Origin: Atherix ibis
Lineage: Eukaryota; Arthropoda; Insecta; Diptera; Athericidae
Length of the DNA stretch: 64,000 nucleotides
NCBI GenBank assembly: GCA_958298945.1
Contig: OY282610.1
Span: 30,578,167 to 30,642,166 of the forward strand
Reading direction: 5' to 3'
The position numbers were made by a program, and so were the translations under genes. A model generated the notes under the pieces. It ran no database searches, was not told where the DNA came from, and saw only the letters and a list, made by a program, of their open reading frames with translations. Positions 35,781 to 49,079 of the stretch are shown piece by piece (position 1 is the stretch's first letter; the number at the start of each line of letters is the position of its first letter).

Positions 35781-35877
35781 TATACTTTTGTTGTTTTTAA
35801 AGTTGTTATTTTGGAACTTATGAAAAAGTGTAGTTTTTATCTTCTTTAAAGTATTTAAGAAAAAGTTAGTATTTATA

Positions 35878-37091
35878 CAAGATGTATAAGCTTAAATTCG
35901 CTGTTTTAGTCAAAAAAAACACATGTTTTTTTTTCATTGAAAGCAAAAACAAATTTATTCAAAGTACTTGCCCTCACTAGCTACACATTTTTCCCATCTC
36001 TCGGGCAATTTGTAGATACTACGCCAAAAAATTCCTTCTCTTTCGAGACAAACCACTCGTCAAGCCACTTTCGGACGTTTTCGTAAGAATCGAAGTGCTG
36101 CTCAGCGAGCGCGTGGCCCATCGACGAAAACAGATGGTAGTCGGAAGGGGCCAGGTCTGGTGAATAAGCGGGGTGCGGTAGCACCTTCCAGTTGAGTGTC
36201 TCCAAGTAGTTTCGGACCATTTTTGACGTGTGCGATGGTGCATTGTCGTGGAGGAAAATCAGCTTGTCATGTCTTTGTTGATAATCCGTCCTTTTTTCAC
36301 GCAGAGCACGGGTTTCAACGTCTCATAGTAGACGATACCCTGCTGATCCCACCAAACGCACAGGATCGTCTTCCGTCCGAAGCGATTTGGTCTTGGGGAA
36401 GATGCTAATGATTGGCTGGGATCAACCCATAATTTCTTGCGTTTAGGATTCTCGAAATATATCCACTTTTCATCGCCTGTCTCAATCCTATGCAGGAACG
36501 ACTTTCTTTTTTGTCTGGCGAGCATGTGTTTTGGCGTCGCTCCATCTGCCTATCGTTCCATTCATGCGGCACCCATTTTCCGATCTTTTCAATCTTCCCC
36601 ATGGCACGCAGACGAATGGAAATGGCTGGTTGAGTAACACCCAATTGCTCCGTGAGCATTTTTTGCGATTGGATATCGTCTTTGCTCAAAAGAGCCTGCA
36701 ATTGATGGTCCTCAACCTTCCTAGGCTGATTTTACCGCTTCTTGTCCCACAAGTCAAAATTTCCACCTTTGAACCGACGAAACCAATCTCAGCATATTGT
36801 TTCCGATAAAGCACTGTCACCATAGGCCTCCATAAGCATTCGATGCGATTCGACAGCCGATTTCTTCCAATTGAAGCAGAAAAGCCGAGCTTCCCGAATA
36901 TGCTCTTTTTCTGGCACAAAACTAGACATTTTTACCAAAGCGAAAATGTATGTTGTTGTACGAAATTGCTGACAATGTGCGCTGATTAATGTTGACAGAT
37001 GTCAAACTCATAAAAAAAAATTTGTGTGGTGTGCCCATGATAACTTAATACGCTCACTCACGCCATCTATGATTTAAGCTTATACACCTGG
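35878..37091 (-). mobile_element. mariner, mauritiana-type, near full length
   Basis: TA at 35876-35877 and 37092-37093; ends share GTATAAGCTTAAAT in inverted orientation. About 1.21 kb. Better preserved than its sister at 19892. Confidence 0.88.
35955..36929 (-). pseudogene. mauritiana-type mariner transposase, broken
   Basis: ATG at 36929 begins MSSFVPEKEHIREARLFCFN. Further blocks are LLSKDDIQSQKMLTEQLGVT (helix-turn-helix region), GKIEKIGKWVPHEWN, ETGDEKWIYFENPKR, AYSPDLAPSDYHLFSSMGHA and GKYFE then TAA. A stop near the WDKKR motif and several frameshifts and small deletions separate them, including loss of the HDNAP frame. Inactive. Confidence 0.85.
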
Positions 37092-37093
37092 TA

Positions 37094-37899
37094 TAAATAG
37101 GTATGCTGTTGATAACATTTGATAGGAAGTTTTTATTTACAGAAAATGAAGTGTTTTATAAAGAAATGACCATTCAACGAAATAAGGATGTCGTTAGTCT
37201 GTTTCCTTCTTTTGGTAAGTTGACATTTTCATTTTTACTACAGAAAATAAAAAAAATTTAGTTTGTAATATGCCTATATATTTTTTAATGATTTATTTTG
37301 TCCAAATAGTGGTTAAAATATGAAAAGTTCGTCATTCAATAAATGTAAACAAATGTGATGTTGACCAGGAAATAGTTCAGTGCCGGCGTACATAAATTGT
37401 GTGTAAAATAAATTGAAGGGAAACTAAATGCAGATGGGTTATATAAATATTTTAAGTGGTCATGATTATTAATTTAATTAATTTGCACTTAATGAATATG
37501 GTGAAAAAGGCTTTATTGTTTTTAAGCTAGTCAAGTCTGCCTTACAGATTTAGAAGATTAATTCACATCAAACAGTTTGATATAATCAAAATAACTTGCA
37601 ATTTATATTTTCCTATGCTCTTCCATTTAATAATTTTATTTTTATGAATAATATATAGTGAAATAAATGAAATGAAAATATAATAAATAAATAAAATACT
37701 GTGTTTTACTGCAAATTTCCAAAACTAATTCCATCAAACAACAAAATCCGCAATATTAAAAAATCTATTTTTTACGCATAAATGACATGTCACATATCAA
37801 AATGATTTTAAACGAATCGCTTCAATCGTATAGTGAAGTTTAAAATTGGCCCCCAATGATTTACGCCGTTTCTGCGAATTTAATGCGAACCAAAATTCG
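37094..37899. other. AT-rich intergenic DNA
   Basis: Nothing recognised. Part of it may belong to the Tc1-like relic that follows. Confidence 0.4.
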
Positions 37900-38310
37900 G
37901 CCACAATATTTGTGTAGAGGCCTATCCAGTTCTTCTATAATCTAAACGCTTTAGCCCATTAAAACTGGACTGCAGAGGATTTTAGAAATGTATTTTGGAA
38001 GGATGAGTCAATGTTCCAGATCTTTGGGTCCAAACGAACAATGGGCGTGCGTCACAGGTCTGTGAATTGGGTTGCTTCTCTATGGATACGATACGAAACT
38101 TGGTTCAAATTGAAAAATTTTTTTAAAAAAAACCAACAAAAATCCACTTCTATGATGAGTTTGCTAATTGGCGCAGCATTCGTTATGCAGAACGATAACG
38201 GTCCTAACCATAGCTTGAAATTATTCGGAGGCTCTCTACAAAATATAAAATGGGAAGACATTTTGAAAAACATGACATGTCCACCACAATCACCCGCTAT
38301 CAATACCATA

Positions 38311-38872
38311 CGTGGGTCATTCAACAAGTACTTAGCCTCACCGCCCGATGGAACTGCTGTCACAAAAGAAATTTACCATCGTGCAGTACATTCTTTTAGT
38401 AGCCTACTGTCAAAGTTTCAGTTGATTACCTTCATTAGTTTTGTTTGAGAGCCTTTGAAAGCGAGCGTGTCGGTCGGTTGCACAAAAATGGAAAAGAACA
38501 ATATCGTTCGGTGATTAGATTCTTGTTTTTGGAAGGGAAAACGCGCAGCGAAATCAAAGATCGCTTGAATGCTGTGTATGGTGACTATTCCCCTTCGATG
38601 GCGACCGTCAAGAATTGGTTCAACGAGTTTGTTCGTGGCCGCACGTCGGTTTTTGATGAGCCACGCCCAGGTGCCCCGAAAACGGCTGCTACGGAGGAAA
38701 ACGTTAAAAAAGTTCACGATCTCGTGTTGGCAGACCGTCGATTGAAGGTTCACGAGATAGCTAAGACTATGGGCATCGCAGTAGGAAGGAGATTATGTGG
38801 AAAAATAAATTGCCACCTTTCCAAAATTTTCGTTTTTCTTTTGTAGGCTAAGTACTTGTTGAATGACCCACG
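38311..38872 (+). mobile_element. Deleted mariner nested in the Tc1 relic
   Basis: TA at 38309-38310 and 38873-38874. The terminal inverted repeats are identical over 28 bp (CGTGGGTCATTCAACAAGTA and on). Perfect ends and internal deletion suggest a non-autonomous copy that inserted after the Tc1 element was already present. Confidence 0.9.
38488..38846 (+). pseudogene. Truncated mariner transposase (N-terminal part)
   Basis: Start ATG at 38488, with a one-base loss shortly after it that moves the frame. Then VIRFLFLEGKTRSEIKDRLN, MATVKNWFNEF, DEPRPGAPKTAATEENVKK and LADRRLKVHEIAKTMGI: the two helix-turn-helix DNA-binding parts of a mariner transposase. The whole catalytic core is deleted. 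Confidence 0.85.
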
Positions 38873-38984
38873 TAGACGTTTTATGAGATGAGCTAAACAG
38901 AAGAATGCGGAAGCACTATCCCTTCTCCATAGAAAATACTTCCATTTTAAAAAAACTCATTAAACAACAATTTCTCCTCTCGTA

Positions 38985-39550
38985 AGAAAACTTTTATTGT
39001 AATAAGAAAATCTATTAATTTTCAAACTTTGAAAGTGCTTTTTGAAAGTAATTAGGTAATAATTTTCTAAACAATTATCATTTTAAATATTATTATTTTC
39101 CTATAACTGAGTACAATAATTGCACAAAAAATGCAGCTTGGAAATTCCCAAGTTTCTAATATGATGTGATTAAATTTTCCTATTTTAAATTTCTAAATAT
39201 TTTAAGTAAATTTTAATTTGAACGCAAAGTTTTTTTTCCATTTAAAATGGTCTAATTAAAATTTTATGCGAAAAATTCCCACAAGAAAAGAGAATAATTA
39301 AATATCTATAAATTCTGTAATTCTGCATTTTAAAATATTATCCTCTAAACGTTCTTTAAAGAATTATTTATAAGAAGACAGATTTATTAATTTAAAAATA
39401 ATGAAATAATGAAAATTCATCTAATTTTGAATTGTTTGATTTATTAACTTTTTAGTACATTAAATAATATTTATTAGTCTTATTTTATGATCCAGAATTG
39501 AATAATATTCCTGTTAAAATTCTTTAAAGTATTTGCAAAATAAAGCGCCT
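38985..39550. repeat. Dispersed ~0.6-kb repeat, copy A
   Basis: Nearly the same text recurs at 42775-43400, with AAAATGCAGC..GAAATCCCC, CATTTAAAATGG, GCGAAAAATTCCCACAAGAA, GAAAATTCATC and TTATGATCCAGAA in the same order. No coding content or terminal repeats seen. Confidence 0.8.
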
Positions 39551-39911
39551 AGTTTCAAAAACGACTACTGCTTAGGATCGTACAAACTATTGTCACACGC
39601 AGAGGAGAGGTTCTTTCGACGAAAACTCAATTTTAGTATTTTTTTTTAAATATTGTATTTTCTGTTTGATAATATATTTTTTTTTCTATTATTTTATCTA
39701 AGATTATTATTAATAAATTAATTTAAAAAAAATTCAATTTATTTTTCACTTATTCAATTTCATTTCCGAATTCAATTTAACTTTTTTACTAAAAACCAAA
39801 TTGATCGCAGACTTTTGGCCAGCAGTGTACTCGTATATTTATAAGATAAGATTTTCGGCGACATTTTATCGCCCCCAATTTTCAACAATATTATTTTTAG
39901 TTACTCATTTT

Positions 39912-39946
<35 letters not shown>

Positions 39947-42774
39947 ACCAACGACTGAATGCACTTGAAAGAGAATAGATTTTATGCATTGGAAAAGATG
40001 CACTATAAATATCTACAATAGTCCTGTATTTAGCTGCATCTTTTCAAATGCATAAGAAAAAAAAAAAATATATATATATGGTATATAAATTTTTTATTTG
40101 ATAGGGTTTCTAAATTAACAACTCTTAAAAATGTAGGCATTTATTTCTGAAAATTCTTTTTGCCATCATTTAAATAAATAATCAGAAACTAAACTGAGAG
40201 TGTACTTTTCAGATAATCTAAATTTGTTTGGTTATTTTCTTCCACATTATTCCAGGCAAATTTGTTCTTCTTCTAATTCGTTTTCCTATTTTTGCTACAT
40301 CTCTAAACCCACTTACCTCCCTTAAAAAAAAAAATGATATTTCGGTCAACTCCATAATTTATTAATTTATTATCATATAGTAATCAAGCACACGTGCAAA
40401 CATAATCAATGAATATTTTTAGTAACGAAATACTATCATTATTATCATCATAGAATTGGGTGTTTTATGTTTTTTTTTTTTTTTTTTTTGGAATTGATAT
40501 TTAAATTTAACTTTTTTCCAAATTTATTTTTAAACAGGAAACCACGTAATTGTTGTAATCCTTAAAATAGATTTGGAAAAAATAAATTATAGCCTCAATG
40601 TCATCTAAAAAATTTAAAGAGAATTTCTTTTATTTATTTGTGTTTTTTTTTTGTATATTTTGTATTTTTTCTTTGTAATAACGATTAAAAAAAAATATTA
40701 CAGTGGCTTATAAAGAAGTGGAAGAATTTTTTTTGTTCATATTGTAACATTTTTATTTAATAATTTTTTAAATAATATTAATAAGAAAATCTTTGATGAA
40801 ACTGAAAATTACTTTAAATATTCTATCAAAATAGATCAAATCAATTTATTTTTTGTTGTTGTATAAAATTATTGTAACTTAAATTTCAAAAAAAAGAAAT
40901 GGAGTTTATTATTCTATTTATGTAATTATGTAAAGTAAAATTGTAAATGTCTTAATTTTAATTATGGTAAATTTATACGAAATAATAATTTATATTATGC
41001 TTTAACAAAAATATTTTTTAAATGTTATAATTTTTTCTCATATTTTTTTTGTTAATTTTTATTTACCATTTTTTTGTTAATTTTTCTAGAAAACATTTTG
41101 TTACTGGAAATTTAAGAAAACTTAAGGTATTTTTATGATAATTTTAAATATACAATATTGTTTTTGAAATATGGAATAAAATAACATTTTTGATAATTGC
41201 AATAATAAGCAAACACTTTTAAAATAAAGATTATAATTAAGAAAATCTTTATAACTTTCTTTTTAAGAAGTTATAAATTAGTCGAAATCATGTACAATTA
41301 TTTTATTATTATTTTTTTTAGAATAACATAAATTTTTATTTGAAATTAGCACAAAATTTAAATTTTAAATATTTTTTTTAAGTAATTTTTTTTGGGCAGA
41401 TTAAAAATTAAAACTTTGGAGTAATAAATTTAAAATACAATAACATAATTTATTTCCAATTATTAATTAAAAAAAATTTTCAATATTACTACTGAATATT
41501 TTTTTTTATAACTTTTCCTTAAAATATTTGTTAAAAATCTTTTTGTATTATAATTTTGACTAATCTTTTTTAGGTAAATTTGTTCAAAATTTTTTTTTTT
41601 TGAATATTCTTTATAAAAAATTTTTTCTCAGAAATTTTAGAAATTTTTATGCAATATTTTGCTTGAAATATTTAATTAAAGAAACATTTTCATTACTTAT
41701 TTTTAAAAAAAAAAAAATTGATAAAAAAAACACTAATAAAACTATTATTTTTAATAATTTTAATTTTAACTTTTCTTTTTTTGTAAATTTTTTAATAATT
41801 ATAATTTTTTTAGAATAGCATAAATCTTTTTGTCTAAATAAACATATTTTGAAAAGATTAAAAATTATAAACTTCGAGTATTTCTTAAAATTACCTAATT
41901 TATTTCCTATTTTTATTAAAAAACAATTTTTTTTCTAAACTTAACATATTTTTTAATAATTTTTTTAAAATAATTTAAGTAAACTTTTTTTTTTTTTTTT
42001 AATAAATTAAGTGAAAATTTAATATATTTTTAGACGTGGAAAATATTGATAATTTTACTAGTTTTCTTTATAATAAATATAATAGGAAAACGCTTTTAAA
42101 TAAAGATTGTCCTTGAAAAATGTTAACAATTATTTCTAAAAAATCGTTGACCGTTTTTTTAATTAAATTTCAAGAATAACGTTACATTGAAAATTCTTTG
42201 AGGAGATTAAAAATTGAAAATTTTCAATATAAACTTTCTTTTAATTTTAATATTAGATGTTTTTTTTTTTTTTTATAAAAAAGTTTTTTTTTCTAAATTA
42301 TTACGAAATTTTTTGAAAAGTTTTAAAGAAAACATTTTTTTTAAATATTTATTTTTCATAAATTTTGGATTCTTTTATAAACTTTTTTTATTATTATATA
42401 TTCTCATAGAGTGCTAATAGTATTTTTTTAATTTTTTTTATTTATGAAGAACGTATATTTTTTTTAAGAGTAATTATAAATTTTACTGTAACTATTTATA
42501 TAATTTTAATGATACAATAGAAAAATACCAAATACTAAGAGAAAAATTTCTGCTCAATTAGGATAAAAATTTTCAAAAATTTTTACTTATAAAAATAGCA
42601 TCAATTTTTAAATCTTTTCATGTAATTTAGTTAAATGAATTTCATAATTTCCAAATGAATAATTACAAATATATGTTAATAATTTATTTTGATGCTTTGG
42701 AAATTTCTGATTTTTGTGTCAAAAATTTCTGATTTTTAATTTTAATGCTACAAATTTCTAATGAAAAAATAATG
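39551..42774. other. AT-rich gene-free stretch
   Basis: AG dinucleotide repeat at about 39914-39943; a Tc1-like terminal sequence at about 39800-39829; otherwise poly-A/T-rich DNA with only low-complexity open frames. Confidence 0.45.
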
Positions 42775-43400
42775 AAGCAAACTTTTATTGTAATAAGAAA
42801 ACAGAAGTGCTTTTTAAATAATTATCCATTTCAATATTATTATTTTATTATTTTCATTAATAATATGTATAATCTCAGATCCAAGTGCAATAATTGCATA
42901 AAAAATGCAGCTGTGAAATCCCCAAAATTCTAATAGGGTGTAATTAAATTTTCCTATTATAAATTTCTAAATTTTTTAAATAAATTTTAACTTAAACAAA
43001 AAAGTTTTTTTTCCATTTAAAATGGTGTAATTAAAATTTTATGCGAAAAATTCCCACAAGAAAAAAGAATAATTAAATATCTATAAATTCTATAATTCTG
43101 CATTTGAAAATATTATCCTACGTTCTTTAAAGATTTATTTATAAGAAAACAGATTTATTAATTTAAAAACAATGAAATAATGAAAATTCATCGAATTTCG
43201 AAATGTTTGATTTATTAACTTTTTAGTATATCAAATAATATTTATTAGTCTTATGATAATTAAATATAATTTACAAATAACCAGTCATAGTAACAGTGGT
43301 ATAAAATAACTTATGGATTAGTTTTGGTACTGAGTTTTATGATCCAGAACGGAATAATATTCCTGTTAAAATTCTTCAAAATATTTGCAAAATACAGTGT
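42775..43400. repeat. Dispersed ~0.6-kb repeat, copy B
   Basis: Direct copy of 38985-39550 with small differences and an extra segment of about 80 bases (near 43253-43335) before the shared TTATGATCCAGAA block. Confidence 0.8.
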
Positions 43401-44389
43401 TATATTCAAAAATAGATTTATTGCAATTCGCATATTTCATAAGATATTAACTAAAAACCATCTCCTTTACGCCCCCAACGCTCGAAAAATTATTCCAGAT
43501 ATACCAAATGTTCATGCCAACATGTAGAAGAACATTTTAAATTCGAATTTTATTATTGTATGAAAAGTTGACCGAATATAATTCAAGCTATTTTTATATG
43601 GAAAATTATATTTTAATATCTTCGCCAAAATATATGCAATATTTTATAGCAAACTAAAAATATTGTTTTCAATTTGTTTGCTTTTTTCGGACGAATTTTC
43701 TCTTATTTTATTTACAGAATATAAGATTTCAAACAATTTTTTATAAGATTAATTAATAATTTTCTATAAAATATAATTAAAATGAAATACGAGTAATAAA
43801 AAGTTAAGTTTATTGTCTCTGCTTAGCTTGCAAGAGTTGTTTTCGCATTAAACTGATTAATAACAAACCGAAAAGCTTTTCCGAAGCTCTACTGTGCTTT
43901 TACTTTTATTAAAATAAATCATTTTTGCTAGAAAATATAATAAATAAAATTTATTGTAAATTTATGGATACATTAACAAATTTGATATATTTTATGAACA
44001 AAATTTTATTTTTCTAAAATTTATCACAATTATTGAAATGATTTATTGTAAAAAAATTTTTTTTTTTTTGTTATATTCTATAAAAATTCAGAACAGCAAA
44101 TGTTTTATATTATTGCACTTTTAATATTTCATATTTTTAGTTAGTAATTTTTTTATAGAATTTGGTTTGAGATGCATTATTTTTGTTTGTATTTTAATTA
44201 AATTTTTCTAGACAATTTCATTGTTTTCTTTTCTTAAAGAAAAATAATTCATTTAAATTAAAGTAAAAATAAATTTTTATACAATAATATATACTAACGA
44301 TATTCCATTTTGTTCGAATAGCTATGGTAATCTGATAAATTGGTGATAAATTTAAGAAATTTAACTGATATTCGCAAAAGGATATTTTT
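43401..44389. other. AT-rich, nothing identified
   Basis: No recognised motif on either strand. Confidence 0.4.
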
Positions 44390-45140
44390 TTTATTATTGT
44401 GAATTTCGTGTTTTAATAGAACACTATTTTTTGAAGAAAAATAACCAAAATATATGAAAGGAAAAGCAAGCTTCAGAAGCCGTATGGCAGCTTCTAACCA
44501 TCGTATGGAATGATTTACTGAATTTCGCTGTGATCGTCCAATTCAGATCATCACCGAAGAAATGATGAATATAATTCATGATATCTCAAAAACGGAGAGA
44601 CCGTATACATCTCAAATGAAATTTTTATATATGCCAAAATTGTCAATGGGCTGGATGTCGCGTTTACTAACACGTGACCAAAATTGTGATCGTGTAACAA
44701 TTTCAATGGAGTATTTGGACATTTTTAAATGACCAAAATTTTTGCATTTATTCATTACTGTTGATTGAACAGGGATTCACCATTATATATAAGTAACATA
44801 ATCAACATTCAGTTAAAATAATGGACTTCTATTAGCAAACGTGAACCTAAGAAACGGTTCTATCGGCAGGAAAGGTTATGGTTACTGTTTTATTCATTGA
44901 CTATTTCGAAAAAGTTAAAACTTTTACAGAACAGTATTTTTTGGACTCTCGATATCATTTTCTGCTTTCAAATATGAAAAAATGGATTAGAAAGAAATTC
45001 ATGTCTAATTAAGTTATAGCCGAAACCGAGGCTTTTTTTTTTATAGTGTTTGACAAATCATACTAATTGAATGGTAAAAGAAAGTTGGAATATAATTCGA
45101 AAAAGTTTATCAAGCTTAAGAAAGGAATATGTTAAATAAA
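44390..45140 (+). pseudogene. Old mariner transposase relic
   Basis: Plus-strand pieces: CDRPIQIITEEMMNIIHDIS, LLTRDQNCDRVTISMEYLDI, FITVD then GIHHY, and IGRKGYGYCF (family: AGKVMVTVFW). The order matches the linker and first catalytic block of mariner transposases. Many stops and shifts and a large internal deletion. Old insertion. Confidence 0.65.
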
Positions 45141-46579
45141 AAATCAATTTTTTTTTTAATTAAATCAATTGTTTATTTCATTTATCACTGATTTATCATA
45201 CAACCGTCATATATTAATTGTTAAAAAATATATAAATTATTCGGCAATTATTTAAAAAAAAAGAAAAAAAAAATATCAACAGATGAATAAAAGTCGACAA
45301 TAATGTCCTAGTTAAAAAAAAGATGAGAAGAAACTTCATTCGTTATGTAGGTAAGTGTGAATTTCATCTAACATGTTTTTGTGATATTGGCATATCTCGG
45401 ATTTTGCCTCTTAATAATAATGATACGTTTATTTATTGTATTTGCTGAATTTAGAAAATCTCCTAACAGGATTTAGCCAATCAATAAAAATTGAAAAGGG
45501 ATCATCAACTTTATTGATTTAAATTTTTCGAATGAATGAAAATTTGCATTTTTATATGTAACATATAACATAAACGAGCAATTTCTTATATATAAGGAAA
45601 AATCTAAGAAAATTGGTACAATGAAAACTTAATTGCTCCTTACGTGACAATTTGATTGAAGTATCATTAAGATATCAATTCAATTATTCATGTGAATGGG
45701 TTAAAATCAGGACTAGTGCTTAGTCGGCAAGGCGACTAAGTCCTTATGGATTTTTCTTCTACTAACGAAAGAGGATCTCTTTCGATATTGTTAATTTTCT
45801 TTTGTGTTACACTTTACCATAGAGCGTAGTTTTTATTATTATTATTTTTTTTTTATTAAGAATATATTCTTCTAAAAGTACTGTTTTTTTTTCATATTTT
45901 ATGTGTTCGCATAATGTTCTAAAACCATTTATGGATGCTCTAAAAGTTTTTCCTCTTTTCTTTTTTATTAATTTTTCTTTGATACTAAATATAATGGTAT
46001 GAGTACATATTTTAATTATATTAATAACAGTTTAGTTATATATAGTATAGAGATTAAAAATCATTTTCTATTTAAAATTTTTTTTTTAATTATCTTACAT
46101 TTGTCAATAGATATCGATGGCAATATCGTTCTCAGATATAAGATCAAGATTGTTGTAGACTCCTTAAAGGATTGTGGCACATAAAAATAGTTGATAATAA
46201 CACAAAAAAAAATTGATTTTAATTTTTTTTTTAAAAGAAAAAATTAACAAAAGTTCAAAAGAATTGTCTTTGATTATTTTATAATTTATCTATTATTTTA
46301 TTGGATTTTTTAAATAAAAAAAAAATTTGCTTAAAGATAAATTACATTTTAGATACAATTTTTTAAAATCTAAAAAAAAATGAAAAAAAAATAATTTTTT
46401 TCATTTTTTTTAGATTAAACGGAAAATACAAGGGCTGTATGATAATTGCGTGACCCCATTAAGAGATGGTGCAGCTACTATTAAAAACACTTTATTTTTA
46501 GTAAAAATAGTTTTTTCCAAGAATTCTACCAAATTTTTTAGTAGCTGCGTTATTAAGGTACCGAGTGATTGCCTTTTAT
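45141..46579. other. AT-rich intergenic DNA with two small hairpins
   Basis: Perfect 8-bp stem-loops at 45719-45740 (loop GCAAGG) and 45766-45784 (loop GAT) lie 25 bases apart. Nothing else recognised. Confidence 0.4.
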
Positions 46580-47500
46580 AATAAATAACTTTCGTGATTT
46601 AACAATGATGGAGAAAATCGAATATCGTCGAAGCATTTTTAATTTGATAAAGACTGTCTAGGATGCCCAATTTAGGTTACCATCAAAGAAATGCTTACTA
46701 ATATTCATGATATTGCTTTAAAAGACCATCGAATGAAAATGTAAAGGACAGCCATCATGGTAACCATCTCAAAAAAATGTGCAGGCAATATCTGACCAAA
46801 AACGTGTTCATGTAATGACTTAAATGGAGTGTTTCGACATTTTTGAGGCGTAGTCCATATGTATTTTTTGTGTCGATAAAAAATTGTTGATCAAATAGAT
46901 ATTCACCATTGCTCATCAGAAATCAAAGTTCAGTCAAAACAGTGGAGGCCTACTAGCGACCGTTAACCAAAAAAGTTAAAAATGGTTCTCTACCGGCAGG
47001 AAAAGTAATGCCTACTGTTTTTTGGGACACACATGGTATAATCTTTACTGACTAACTTGAAAAAGTTAACTTAATAACAGAACATTATTAGACCAGTTGA
47101 ATAATGAAATCCATACAGAATTGTTGGATTTGGCGAAGGAAAATTTATCTTTCATCAATGCCAAAATAAAATTCCATTAATTAGGATAAAAATTACTTCC
47201 GGATCCATCATATTCACCAGATTTAGTCCCGCGACTATTTCCTATATCCGAATAGAAAATATGGCTACCGCGGAAATAGGTTAGGTTCAAACGATGAGGT
47301 GATTGCTGAAACAAACGCCTATTTTGGAGGGTTAGAGAGAACATATTTTTCTAGATGAGATACCGTCGATCTAAAACAAGACTATATTACCCAATAAAAA
47401 AAACTTTACACAAAAAATTTTGTTTTTTCTTATCGAGGCCAGACATTAATCATACAACAAAGAGAACGTTGTATTGCCAAATGAAAAATACTCATGGTCT
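46580..47500 (+). pseudogene. Old mariner transposase relic, second copy
   Basis: Starts MMEKIEYRRSIFNLIK near 46606, then SDQKRVHVMT, HTWYNLY (family: HGIIFIDY), and LLPDPSYSPDLVPRLF near 47200, the DD34D third block. Same subfamily as the relic at 44390 by the shared TRDQKR and EYFDIF wording. Many stops; the catalytic Asp after SPDLVP is lost. Confidence 0.7.
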
Positions 47501-49079
47501 TTTTATTTTTAAAAAAATTGTTGATATTTACTATTGAAATATTTGAAAAGGATATGATTAACTTTATAATTTTGCTCAATTTAATGGTCTAATTATATTA
47601 AAGAAGAAAAAAATGTTTTGCTATAACAGAATAGTTATAGTTAATTTTTTTTTTTTTTGAAAATCTAAAACAAAATCTATTAAGGGAAAATTATTGATCC
47701 TTTTCCAATTTTCATGAAACTTGTTCATAGTTAATTTGCATCCGACAATAGTTCTCTTAAAATCAGTGTATCTAAACCAATTTCCAAGTAAATATATTGT
47801 TGGTTTTATTTTGCGAAGTAGTTGAATAAGGCTTTTTTTTTTAAAAAAAAAAAATTTATCTACGATTTAAATGAGAAATTTTTCTGGAGAAAATTATAAT
47901 TTTTTAATTAAAAAAAAGCTTCCAAAGAAAACCATTTTCCAAAAAAAAGAAGTCAGTACGAATGTTTACCAATATAACATCAGAATTTTAGTATTAATTT
48001 TTTTCTTCTTCTTTTTTTTTGAATACAGAAAATTACTTTCAGTCCCAATTCTATTTTCTGAAAAATTAAAAAAAAAAAACCAAATAAAAAATCAACTGAA
48101 AATTACTCTGGTTTTCCTTCAGATAATTAATATCTATTTTTAGGATTTATTTTTGTACGCATACATGCAGTAAAAAATTTTCCATTAAAATGTAAACATG
48201 CCTTTTGCCGGTGTTCAATTTCAACGTAAACTAATTATTTTGGAAGTTGAAAGTTTTTTTTTTCTCCTATTCCATTTATTGTACGCTTAAAAATACTAAC
48301 TTTTGTAAATGTAAATATTTTTGTAAATATCTTTACATGTTTGCTATTATATTTTTGCTACAATAGTGAATTATTTTTTCCGTTTAGTAAAAAAAAGGGG
48401 CACAGAGACAAAAAAAATGAAAAATTTGATGTGAATTTATGATCGTGAAGTGAAATTTTCTAGAGAGTATTGGACTACAAATTTGGTGTGGATAGTATGT
48501 TTTTTTTTGTATTATTATGTAAATAATAGTTTGTATTATAATATAAGCTGGTTTTCCTTTAATTATTTAATAGTCTCTAGATGTGACTTGATGATTTAAA
48601 TAGCAAATGTTATGTTGATTTTCCTTAGTCGCTGGAATCAGCATAGAAAAATTAATTTAGTACTCGTAATTTGAATCTATGCGTACGGGTTATCCATTTT
48701 ATAGTTTGGAATGTAAAGACTTGCCATTTGACATCTAATATATAAATAATTCTTTTAAGATAATATTTTGTTTAGTTTAAAATTTGCCTTTTTTTATTTT
48801 AGATTTTTAAATAATTAAATAATGCATTAAAATTGTAAAAAAAATTCCCAAAAAGAAGAGATTATGCCGTATCTCTGATTCGCGCAAATTTTCTTAAGCG
48901 ATTAGAATCCTTTTTATATAGTATATATACAAAAATCCTTCATAAATATAATATATAAAAGTGACTATTGGGAAGATGTTATATCTTTTTTAGAAATAAG
49001 ATAAAAATACCTTTTTTTTTGTAAATATGTAAAAAGTTCTTATTAGATTTAGAACAAATATTTGCCATTTGATAATATA
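47501..49079. other. AT-rich gene-free stretch
   Basis: Low-complexity open frames only. The end of this stretch may include the decayed beginning of the transposase relic that follows. Confidence 0.4.

Larger units (their letters stand above)
37900..39000 (+). pseudogene. Tc1-like transposase relic, split by a mariner
   Basis: At 37960-38310 the plus strand reads NWTAEDFRNVFWKDESMFQI, FGSKRTMGVRHR, later FVMQNDNGPNHSLKLF and CPPQSPAINTI. These match the Tc1 pattern W-DES-F-LFGSK, QxDNdPKHtSK and WPxQSPDLNPI, with the second and third acidic sites partly mutated. The reading breaks at 38310, where a 562-bp mariner is inserted; decayed sequence resumes at 38873-39000. Confidence 0.7.
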
